A DNA stretch of 64,000 nt from Candidatus Streptomyces philanthi. GTDB lineage: Bacteria > Actinomycetota > Actinomycetes > Streptomycetales > Streptomycetaceae. Under the pieces are notes generated by a model. The model worked only from the letters and a program-made list of their open reading frames with translations. It had not been told where the DNA came from and did not search any database. Below, in pieces: positions 20,801 to 28,308 of the stretch; the stretch's first letter is position 1; the number at the start of each line of letters is the position of its first letter. A program made the position numbers and the translations under genes. Where the stretch lies: positions 4,092,001 to 4,156,000 of the forward strand of contig CP073042.1 in assembly GCA_018114805.1 (NCBI GenBank). The letters are read 5' to 3'.

Positions 20801-21024
20801 CCCGCGCCGGTGCCACCGTCGCCCCGGCCGCGGGATTCGGCCCGGAGCCCGATCGGGAGCGGGCGCGCGCCGTGCTGCCGACGCTGTGGGCCCTCCTCGG
20901 GATCGACGGCCCGGCCCGGGCGGAGCCGCATCCCGCACCGGTGGCGGCGACAGCGGCCGAGCCGCAGGTCGCGCCCGGGGAACAGGCCGCGACCGGCGGA
21001 CACGACGTGCCCGGCGATCAGGCC
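17874..21024 (+). pseudogene. DUF5682 family protein (TraB/ChaN-like fold suspected), frameshifted
   Basis: GTG 17874 overlaps the MoxR stop, so translation is probably coupled. After a roughly 150-residue low-complexity Ala/Gly leader comes the conserved domain: LLLGVRYHGPGSARAVLAAL, VLIEVPPEGDALLPLA, AAFWPLAEFSPEWVAIRWAL, VRFIDLPAAHTLAL, later DDVAIVCGALHVPAL. The order G-x-x-H-G / IE-PPE / G-x-x-H resembles the EreA/ChaN/TraB/TIKI metallohydrolase superfamily. That comparison is mine. The C-terminal half is helical. The frame breaks near 20612 (GFVGGSWRR to GGMLLVHDERLLGLVDDWLC), then continues into the VWA gene with no stop. The exact end is therefore unclear. Confidence 0.7.
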
Positions 21025-22415
21025 GTGACCGGACAGCGGGCCACGGTCGGGCCCGGGGTGTCGGCCGGCGTGTCCGCCGGAATATCGGCCACGGCGGTAG
21101 CGTCTGCCGGGGTACAGGCGTCGGGTCGGCCCGCCGGGCCGGCCGTGGCCGGGGCACCCGCCGACGGCGGGAGCGGTCAGGCCGAGGCGCCCGGGCAGGG
21201 AGGCGGCGCCGTCGCACCGGCCTCGCGCGTACCGGATGCCGAACGGCTGCGCCGGTGGCGCCTGGTGCTCGGCGGTGGCGATGGCGCCGACGGCACGGGC
21301 TACGCGCTCGGCGGGCGGGACGCCGCGATGGACCGGACGTTGGAGGCGCTGTACGAGTGGGGAGCGGGGCCGGCGGGGCGGCCGGGCGCGGCAAGGGCGG
21401 GACGGGGGGAGGACAGCGCTCCGCGGGGCTCGGCGACTCGGCGCCGCGCGTGGCCCGTTGGCTCGGCGACATCCGCACGTACTTCCCCACCTCCGTCGTG
21501 CAGGTCATGCAGCGCGACGCGATCGACCGGCTCGGCCTTTCCACCCTGCTCCTGGAGCCAGAGATGCTGGCGGCGGTGGAGGCCGACGTGCACCTGGTGG
21601 GCACGCTGCTCTCGCTCAACAAGGCGATGCCGGAGACGACCAAGGAAACCGCGCGGGCCGTGGTGCGCAAGGTGGTGGAGGACCTGGAGAAGCGGCTGTC
21701 CAGCCGCACGCGCGCGACGCTGAACGGCGCGCTCGACCGCTCCGCGCGGACGCGCCGCCCCCGCCACCAGGACATCGACTGGAACCGCACGATCCGCGCC
21801 AACCTCGGGAACTACTTGCCCGAGTACCGCACGGTGATCCCCGAGCGACTGATCGGGTATGGGCCGGCCGCGCGCGGGGTGAAGAAGGACGTCATCCTCT
21901 GCATCGACCAGTCGGGGTCGATGGCGGCCTCCGTCGTCTACGCCTCGGTGTTCGGCGCCGTGCTGGCCTCGATGCGCTCGCTCGCCACCCGCCTGGTCGT
22001 CTTCGACACGGCGGTCGTGGACCTCACGGACGAACTCGACGACCCGGTGGACGTGCTCTTCGGCACGCAACTGGGCAGCGGCACGGACATCAACCGTGCG
22101 CTGGCGTACTGCCAGTCGCAGATCACCCGGTCAGCGGACACCGTCGTCGTGTTGATCAGCGACCTGTACGAGGGCGGCATACGCGACGAGATGCTCGGGC
22201 GGGTAGCCGCGATGAAGGCGTCGGGCGTGCAGTTCGTGACGCTCTTGGCGCTGTCCGACGAGGGCGCGCCGCCGTATGACCGGGAGCACGCGGGGGCGCT
22301 CGCGGCGCTGGGCGCGCCGGCCTTCGCCTGTACGCCCGACCTGTTTCCCGACGTGATGGCAGCGGCTATCGAGCGACGTCAACTGCCCATACCAGATGGG
22401 GAGTCACATCGATAA
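21025..22415 (+). pseudogene. VWA-domain partner of the MoxR ATPase, frameshifted
   Basis: The conserved part begins ERLRRWRLVLGGGDG near 21240 and belongs to the same open frame as the end of DUF5682, across an Ala/Gly/Val-rich linker. GTGs at 21025 and 21058 are possible starts. One break near 21360 leads to SAGLGDSAPRVARWLGDIRT, then YFPTSVVQVMQRDAIDRLGL and the VWA domain with a complete MIDAS: DQSGSM, GTDINRAL (Thr) and ISDLYEGG (Asp). It ends QLPIPDGESHR at 22415. VWA-MoxR pairs assemble or activate metal-containing or envelope complexes in other bacteria. Here the substrate is unknown. The catalytic-site residues are intact, but the N-terminal frame is not. Confidence 0.8.
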
Positions 22416-23630
22416 GCCGACGCCCGAGGGCTTGAGCGGCCACCTGTGCAGCGTGCAAGGATCGCCCCGCACCGAGACGTTCACCGCCTCGTCCGCCGAA
22501 TGGCCCGTACCCCGTCGTCCGCTGTTCTCCTCCCTTCTCCCTCCTCTCCCTCCGCACGCCTCTTCCTCCCCGGTCGGAAACGGGACGGGGCGTCGGCGAG
22601 CCGCAGAGAGGTGGGGCCCGGGGGCGCGGCGGCCGGGACGGTGGGCGGCGGGCCTCGCGGCGAGCGGGTTCGTACTCGGTGGCGGCACTCCCACGGCGGA
22701 GCGCGGCGGTCGCGCCGACCAGGCGGCTTCGGCCGCGCCGGGCGCACCGCCCCCCAAGCCGCCGGAGAGCCGGGCTCCGCCAGGCCCGGCTCTCCGGCAC
22801 CCCCGCCGCCCGCCGCGGGGAGCCCCGGCGGGCGCCGGACCGCACGCCCACCGCGAGCGAGGCCGCGCCCCGAGCCCGCCCCCCTCGCACGGGGGCGCCC
22901 GCGTCGCACGGGGACGGTCGCCGTACGAAACCACCCGCCACCCGGGCCCGCTGCGCACGCCCGCCATCCGAGCCCGCCGCGTCCCGTATGCCGGTTCGGC
23001 GCGGTACCGCCCGCCACCTGAGCCCGCCGCCCACGCCTCTCGCCCGAGCCCACCCACCATCCGGCCCCGCCGCGCGCGCCCTCCCCCCGCACGAGCCAGC
23101 CGCCGCCGTGGCTGCCCGGCCCCCGGCTGTGGCGCGCTCCACCACCCGGGCGCGCTCCGCCACCCACCCCACCGGAGGCGGCGGCGCGGAGGAGGCGCGA
23201 GGGAGAGGGGCTACGGGAAGGTGTGGCCGGGGCGTCCCGGGTGGGGCGAGCTGTCGGGAGGGAGGCCCGGGGAGGGAAGGGTTTCGACGGCGTGAACGGC
23301 CCACGTCTGGCATCGGAAGGTCATCGGGCGACTCGGGTCCCACATCGGCCGAGCGGGTGATCCCCCGTGGTGCTCAGCCACCATTGCGTAGTGATCTGTG
23401 ACTGTTATCACCGCCCAAGTGTGATCTGTGATTTAGGGAGCCCCGGCATGCGGGGATAACCTTCCAGCCGGACATGCCGCGTACCCGGCTGACGCGTACA
23501 ATCTCGAAGCCACCCTGTAGCGACCTTGGTGACCGCGTCGTCACGCTGCCCTTCGCGGCACGCCCGCGCAGACAAGAACCGCGATCACTCAGACCGCCGG
23601 TGTAGTTGAGAAGCAAAGGGACGGACGCGC
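22416..23630. other. 1.2-kb ORF-poor region upstream of sucC
   Basis: I find no credible gene. The open frames here are low-complexity products of GC bias (Pro/Arg/Ala-rich on every strand). From 22500 to 22580 the plus strand is pyrimidine-rich. The last 250 bp have normal promoter-like composition and contain a CRP-like site, direct repeats and a short CCCCG/CGGGG hairpin (23443-23457) before sucC. A deleted or degraded gene is possible but not demonstrable. Confidence 0.6.
23391..23431 (+). promoter_or_regulatory. CRP-like site and 30-bp-spaced direct repeats upstream of sucCD
   Basis: GTGATCTGTGA occurs at 23391-23401 and 23421-23431, 30 bp apart (about three helical turns). Embedded at 23397-23411 is TGTGACTGTTATCAC, which fits the classical CRP pattern TGTGA-N6-TCAC and is close to the GTG-N6-GNCAC pattern reported for S. 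coelicolor Crp. It lies about 220 bp upstream of the sucC start. Confidence 0.5.
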
Positions 23631-24803
23631 GTGGACCTGTTCGAGTACCAGGCGAGGGACCTCTTCGCCAAGCACGGTGTACCGGTACTGGCCGGTGAAG
23701 TCATCGACACGCCTGAGGCGGCGCGCGAGGTGACCGAGCGTCTCGGCGGCCGGGCGGTCGTCAAGGCGCAGGTGAAGGTGGGTGGCCGCGGCAACGCCGG
23801 TGGCGTGAAGCTCGCCGCCGACCCGGCCGACGCGGTCGAGAAGGCCAACCAGATCCTGGGCATGGACATCAAGGGCCACACGGTCCACAAGGTCATGCTG
23901 GCCGAGACCGCGGACATCGTGGAGGAGTACTATGTCTCCTTGCTTCTCGACCGCACCAACCGCACCTTCCTCGCCATGGCCTCCGTCGAGGGCGGCGTGG
24001 AGATCGAGGTCGTCGCGGAGCAGAACCCCGAGGCGCTCGCCAAGATCGCGGTGGACGCCATCGAGGGCGTGACCGACGAGAAGGCCCGCGAGATCGTCGC
24101 CGCGGCGAAGTTCCCGGCCGAGATCGCCGACCAGGTGGTCGAGGTCCTGAAGACGCTGTGGAAGGTCTTCATCGAGGAGGACGCGCTCCTCGTCGAGGTG
24201 AACCCGCTGGTCAAGACCGGTGACGGCAAGATCATAGCGCTGGACGGCAAGGTGTCGCTCGACGCCAACGCCGAGTTCCGCCAGCCCGACCACGCCGCGC
24301 TTGAGCACAAGGCCGCGGCCAATCCGCTCGAGGCGGCGGCCAAGGCCAAGGGCCTGAACTACGTCAAGCTCGACGGCCAGGTCGGCATCATCGGCAACGG
24401 CGCGGGCCTCGTCATGAGCACGCTGGACGTCGTCGCGTACGCGGGCGAGAACCACGGCAACGTGAAGCCCGCCAACTTCCTCGACATCGGCGGTGGCGCG
24501 TCCGCCGAGGTCATGGCCAACGGCCTGGAGATCATCCTCGGCGACCCGGACGTGAAGTCCGTCTTCGTCAACGTCTTCGGCGGCATCACCGCCTGTGACG
24601 CGGTCGCCAACGGCATCGTGCAGGCGCTGGAGCTCCTCAAGACCAAGGGCGAGGACGTCACGAAGCCGCTGGTCGTGCGCCTCGACGGCAACAACGCGGA
24701 GCTGGGTCGCAAGATCCTGACCGACCCGAACCACCCGCTGGTGCAGCAGGTGGACACGATGGACGGTGCCGCGGAGCGGGCCGCCGAGCTGGCTGCGAAG
24801 TAA
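23631..24803 (+). CDS. sucC: Succinyl-CoA synthetase (ADP-forming) beta subunit
   Basis: GTG 23631 starts VDLFEYQARDLFAKHGVPVL. The 390-residue length is standard. An ATP-grasp domain (KAQVKVGGRGNAGGVKLA, EEDALLVEVNPLVK) is followed by the CoA-ligase domain with GNGAGLVMSTLD and NVFGGITACD. With SucD it interconverts succinyl-CoA and succinate with ATP or GTP formation in the TCA cycle. sucD begins 21 bp downstream, so the two form an operon. An upstream CRP-like site may link expression to cAMP. The frame is intact. Confidence 0.97.
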   Translation: MDLFEYQARDLFAKHGVPVLAGEVIDTPEAAREVTERLGGRAVVKAQVKVGGRGNAGGVKLAADPADAVEKANQILGMDIKGHTVHKVMLAETADIVEEYYVSLLLDRTNRTFLAMASVEGGVEIEVVAEQNPEALAKIAVDAIEGVTDEKAREIVAAAKFPAEIADQVVEVLKTLWKVFIEEDALLVEVNPLVKTGDGKIIALDGKVSLDANAEFRQPDHAALEHKAAANPLEAAAKAKGLNYVKLDGQVGIIGNGAGLVMSTLDVVAYAGENHGNVKPANFLDIGGGASAEVMANGLEIILGDPDVKSVFVNVFGGITACDAVANGIVQALELLKTKGEDVTKPLVVRLDGNNAELGRKILTDPNHPLVQQVDTMDGAAERAAELAAK

Positions 24804-24824
24804 GGGACGAGGTCACCAGTAACC

Positions 24825-25709
24825 ATGGCTATCTTTCTCACCAAGGAAAGCAAGGTCATCGTCCAGGGGATGACCGGCTCCGAGGGCCAGAAGCACACCA
24901 AGCGGATGCTTGCCTCGGGCACGAACATCGTCGGCGGCGTGAACCCGCGCAAGGCCGGCACCACCGTTGACTTCGACGGCACCGAGGTACCGGTGTTCGG
25001 CGGCGTGAAGGAGGCCATCGAGGCCACCGGCGCCGACGTCACGGTCATCTTCGTCCCCGAGCAGTTCACCAAGGACACGGTCATCGAGGCGATCGACGCC
25101 GAGATCCCGCTGGCCGTCGTGATCACCGAGGGCATCGCCGTCCACGACACCGCCAACTTCTGGGCGTACGCGGGCAGCAAGGGCAACAAGACGCGCATCA
25201 TCGGCCCGAACTGCCCGGGTCTGATCACCCCCGGTCAGTCGAACGCCGGCATCATCCCGGCCGACATCACCAAGCCGGGTCGCATCGGCCTCGTGTCCAA
25301 GTCCGGCACGTTGACGTACCAGATGATGTACGAGCTGCGTGACATCGGCTTCTCCTCCTGCGTCGGCATCGGCGGTGACCCGATCATCGGCACCACGCAC
25401 ATCGACGCGCTCGCCGCGTTCGAGGCCGACCCCGACACCGACCTGATCGTCATGATCGGCGAGATCGGTGGCGACGCCGAGGAGCGGGCCGCGGACTTCA
25501 TCAAGGCCAACGTCACCAAGCCGGTCGTCGGCTACGTGGCGGGATTCACCGCGCCCGAGGGCAAGACCATGGGCCACGCCGGCGCCATCGTCTCCGGCTC
25601 CTCCGGCACGGCGCAGGCGAAGAAGGAGGCCCTGGAGGCCGCGGGAGTGAAGGTCGGCAAGACGCCGTCCGAGACGGCCCGCCTGGCCCGCGAGGTCCTC
25701 GCCGGCTGA
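24825..25709 (+). CDS. sucD: Succinyl-CoA synthetase alpha subunit
   Basis: The 294-residue protein starts MAIFLTKESKVIVQGMTGSE (ATG 24825). It shows the CoA-binding Rossmann domain, GPNCPGLITPG and the phosphohistidine loop GHAGAIVSGSSG, whose His carries the phosphate intermediate. It is translated from the same transcript as sucC and is followed by two strong hairpins. The frame is intact and all expected motifs are present. Confidence 0.97.
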   Translation: MAIFLTKESKVIVQGMTGSEGQKHTKRMLASGTNIVGGVNPRKAGTTVDFDGTEVPVFGGVKEAIEATGADVTVIFVPEQFTKDTVIEAIDAEIPLAVVITEGIAVHDTANFWAYAGSKGNKTRIIGPNCPGLITPGQSNAGIIPADITKPGRIGLVSKSGTLTYQMMYELRDIGFSSCVGIGGDPIIGTTHIDALAAFEADPDTDLIVMIGEIGGDAEERAADFIKANVTKPVVGYVAGFTAPEGKTMGHAGAIVSGSSGTAQAKKEALEAAGVKVGKTPSETARLAREVLAG

Positions 25710-25723
25710 CACGGTTCCTCCGC

Positions 25724-25770
25724 ACGCGGTCCCGCCGGGCCGGCCGACCAGGCCGCCCGGGACCGCGTGG
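25724..25770. terminator. Terminator hairpin after sucD
   Basis: Twelve-base perfect arms, CACGCGGTCCCG (25724-25735) and its complement (25759-25770), enclose a 23-bp GC-rich loop starting 15 bp after the sucD stop. Confidence 0.7.
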
Positions 25771-25790
25771 GTTGACTGAACCGCGTGACG

Positions 25791-25832
25791 GGCGCGGGTC
25801 CACGCCCCCGGAGGGGAGTGGACCCGCGCCCG
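25791..25832. terminator. Second, probably bidirectional terminator after sucD
   Basis: Fourteen-base perfect arms, GGGCGCGGGTCCAC (25791-25804) and its complement (25819-25832), flank a 14-bp loop. It lies between the convergent sucD and the sigma-like gene and could stop both transcripts. Confidence 0.7.
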
Positions 25833-25871
25833 CCGTCGTATCCGGGGCCGATGGCGGCGTCCCCCGTCCGG

Positions 25872-27983
25872 CTACCGGTCGCGGTCCTGCCCGTCAGGGG
25901 CGACCGCCGGGCCCGGTAGGTCCGGCAGAACTGGTGAGTCCGGTGGTGGCGGTCCCGGCCGTGGAGGACGCGGGCGTGACCGAGGACGCGGCCGAGGGGG
26001 GGCGAGGGGGACGGGGGCGGCCTGGAGGAGACCGGGCCCGGGGGACGTCGCGGCGGGGCGGGCGGGGCCGGTGGTGGGCGCGTCGGACTCCGCACTGGTC
26101 ACCAGGGTGAGCGCGGTGGCGGCGGCGATCAACGCGGTGAGCCCCACCGACGCGCGGACCATGAGGCTCGTCGTGCGCTCGCTGCCGCTCCGGACGGCTT
26201 CCGCCGCGCGCACGCGTACCGGCTGCGCCACGGCCAGCGCACCCAGGCGCTGGTGCAGGGCCGCGCCCAGGCGGTCGTGGGGGACCCGTCGCAACTCCGG
26301 CAGTCGCTCGACCAGCGCCTGTCGGGCGTGTACGAGCCGACCGGCGGTCGCGGGGGTGCTGGCCTCGGTCTCGGCCGCCGTCTCGGGCAGGTCGAGCCCC
26401 ACGCCGTCGTAGAGGAGCAGGGTGCGGCGGTACGAGCGCGGCAGGCTCAGCAGCGCGTCGAGCAGCGCCGGGTCGCTGGGCGGTACGGCGCCGGGGCCGG
26501 CCTCGACGGCGGCCCGGCGCACGGCCCGCCGTAGCGCGCCCAGCACTCGGCCACGGGCCCGGCGACGGCGCCGGTCGGTGCGAACGGGCGGTTCGCCGGC
26601 CTTGGCGCCCGCGTCGGTGCTGGCCCCGGCTGGGTGGGGGCGGGCCTCGGTGGCCTCGGTGGTGGTGTGGGCGGTGGCCTCCTGGCCGGTGGCGTGGGCC
26701 GGCGCGTCCTGAACCGTGGGGGCAGTGGTGGCCGGCCCGCGCCGGGGCAGGCGCAGGCGAGTCAGGTGCGGGCGGGGGAGGCGCGGGCGGGGCGGGAGCT
26801 TATGCGTGTCGGGCCCGCTCTCCGTCGTGGTGGGGGAGTCGGCGGGGGCGGCGCGGAGTGGCTTCTTGCGCTCCGGACGCAACTGTTGCCACGGGGAGAG
26901 CGCGAACTCGTACACCGCGGCCCTCACCCAGCCGGCCGGATCGCGGTCAACGGCGACTTCCGGCCAACGCTGCCAGGCGAGCTGGAACGCGCACTCCACG
27001 GCCTCCTCGGCGAGCTGGGACCGCCCGGTGAGCAGGTACGCCTGGCTGGTGAGTGCCGGCGCGTGCCGGACGTACAGGGCGTCGAACGCGGCGGCGGGGC
27101 TGGTCGGGGCATCGAGCCCACCGGCCTCGGTGGCGGCCGACCCCGGCCCGCCGGGTGCGGGGTCGTCGCCGGGCCCGACCTGCGCGGGGGTGGACGGCTC
27201 GTCGGTGGCCGGCGCGGCCGTGGGCCGCGCGTCGCTGCCCGTGGGGTGTGGCGGTGGGTCGTCCGCCGTGCGGCGCGGCGCGGCGTCGGAGGTTCCGTGA
27301 CACCGTACGCCGTGGCGGTTCGCGGCCTTCGCCCCGGGCTTCGCGCCGCCACGGTCCGTGGGCTTCGCGGACTTCCCGGACCGCGACCCGCGCGCTCGGC
27401 CCGCTTCCTTCCTGGGACTCGGGTCTTTGCCGGCCGGTTCCTTCGCGGGGCCTGGCCCGGCTCCGGCGGCGGGCGCCTTCCTGGGGTTCGGTCCGCTGTC
27501 CGCGCCGGCCGGCTGGTTCGGCTGACCGACGTCGTTCGGCTGAACTCCTCGTTCCGGATGCTTCCAGCGGACGGGCCCGCCGGGCCGCTGCCCACCGCGC
27601 GAGATGCCCGGTGGAGCGCCGTGGTCGCGCTGGGTCCGTGGTGGTCGCCGCGACGGCTTCGGTTGCCCCAACCGGTCCCGTCGAACTGGCCGATCCGAGT
27701 GGTTCTGGGCAGCCGTACGGGCCAGCGACCGGAGCGTACGCCCGGACTGGTCCGCTCCGGCCGGGCGTCGGCGGTGGCCGGATATCTTCGCTCGTGCGCC
27801 GTCCCCGGCGGCGCTCCCCCTCCCTGTGGCATCCCTCGCTGTGGCACCCCCTGCCGTGGCCCCGTTCCCGCCCGCCCTGGCGCCGTTCCCGCCCGCCGGG
27901 GTCCGCCGCGTGCCCGCAGGGTCGGGCCCCGGGTAGGTCACCGTGGCCCCGCGCGGCGCGGGGTCGCCCTTGCGGGCTGACAC
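25872..27983 (-). CDS. Sigma-factor-like (ECF region 2/4) protein with C-terminal membrane segment
   Basis: A sigma-like core lies in residues about 290-600: FDALYVRHAPALTSQAYLLT, then AEEAVECAFQLAWQRWPEV (region 2-like) and LLDALLSLPRSYRRTLLLYD followed by GVGLDLPETAAETEASTPAT (region 4-like helix-turn-helix). These are separated by a Pro/Thr/Arg-rich insert. About 290 residues of Pro/Arg/Gly-rich sequence precede it, so the true start (GTG 27983 is the furthest) is uncertain. Near the C-terminus MVRASVGLTALIAAATALTL is a single membrane span, followed by a Pro-rich tail. A sigma-like protein with its own membrane anchor might act as a fused sigma/anti-sigma or be a non-sigma relative. It is convergent with sucD. 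Confidence 0.6.
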   Translation of the reverse strand: MSARKGDPAPRGATVTYPGPDPAGTRRTPAGGNGARAGGNGATAGGATARDATGRGSAAGDGARAKISGHRRRPAGADQSGRTLRSLARTAAQNHSDRPVRRDRLGQPKPSRRPPRTQRDHGAPPGISRGGQRPGGPVRWKHPERGVQPNDVGQPNQPAGADSGPNPRKAPAAGAGPGPAKEPAGKDPSPRKEAGRARGSRSGKSAKPTDRGGAKPGAKAANRHGVRCHGTSDAAPRRTADDPPPHPTGSDARPTAAPATDEPSTPAQVGPGDDPAPGGPGSAATEAGGLDAPTSPAAAFDALYVRHAPALTSQAYLLTGRSQLAEEAVECAFQLAWQRWPEVAVDRDPAGWVRAAVYEFALSPWQQLRPERKKPLRAAPADSPTTTESGPDTHKLPPRPRLPRPHLTRLRLPRRGPATTAPTVQDAPAHATGQEATAHTTTEATEARPHPAGASTDAGAKAGEPPVRTDRRRRRARGRVLGALRRAVRRAAVEAGPGAVPPSDPALLDALLSLPRSYRRTLLLYDGVGLDLPETAAETEASTPATAGRLVHARQALVERLPELRRVPHDRLGAALHQRLGALAVAQPVRVRAAEAVRSGSERTTSLMVRASVGLTALIAAATALTLVTSAESDAPTTGPARPAATSPGPGLLQAAPVPLAPPRPRPRSRPRPPRPGPPPPDSPVLPDLPGPAVAPDGQDRDR

Positions 27984-28308
27984 ACCGTTCGTACGCGCCC
28001 CGACCTCCGCCGCCGACCGCCGCCCCCACCCGGCGACGGTGACCGGGACGGCGACGGCGCGGGGGGAGGGGCGGTGTTCGACGTGGCGTCAGGCGACGTG
28101 GCTTGGGGCGTCGTGACGTCAGGCGACCTGGTGTCAGGTCGCGGGGCCTTCCGGCGTCTCATGCGGGAGGCTCGGCCGCGCGGGCGACCGTGGTGGCCGA
28201 GTCGGTACGGGCAAAGCGGGTCAAAGCTCGCATATAAATATGGTGAGCGACACGGCGACCATGCGCCTGCTGCGGTGACAAAACGGGTGTTATTGGCAGC
28301 ATGGCCGG
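27984..28308. other. Divergent intergenic region with a TATAAATAT patch
   Basis: No gene is recognised in this 325-bp gap. The AT-rich sequence TATAAATAT around 28232-28240 stands out against the GC-rich background and is a plausible -10 element for the DUF6350 gene, about 75 bp upstream of its start. Repeated GACGTGGCTTG/GTCAGGCGAC-type direct repeats occur at about 28080-28140. Confidence 0.45.

Noticed and set aside
16716..22415. A giant 1,899-residue protein covering the MoxR, DUF5682 and VWA genes
   Set aside because: Only parts of the frame match real families. The MoxR core and pieces of DUF5682 and VWA are in other frames, so the length is accidental.
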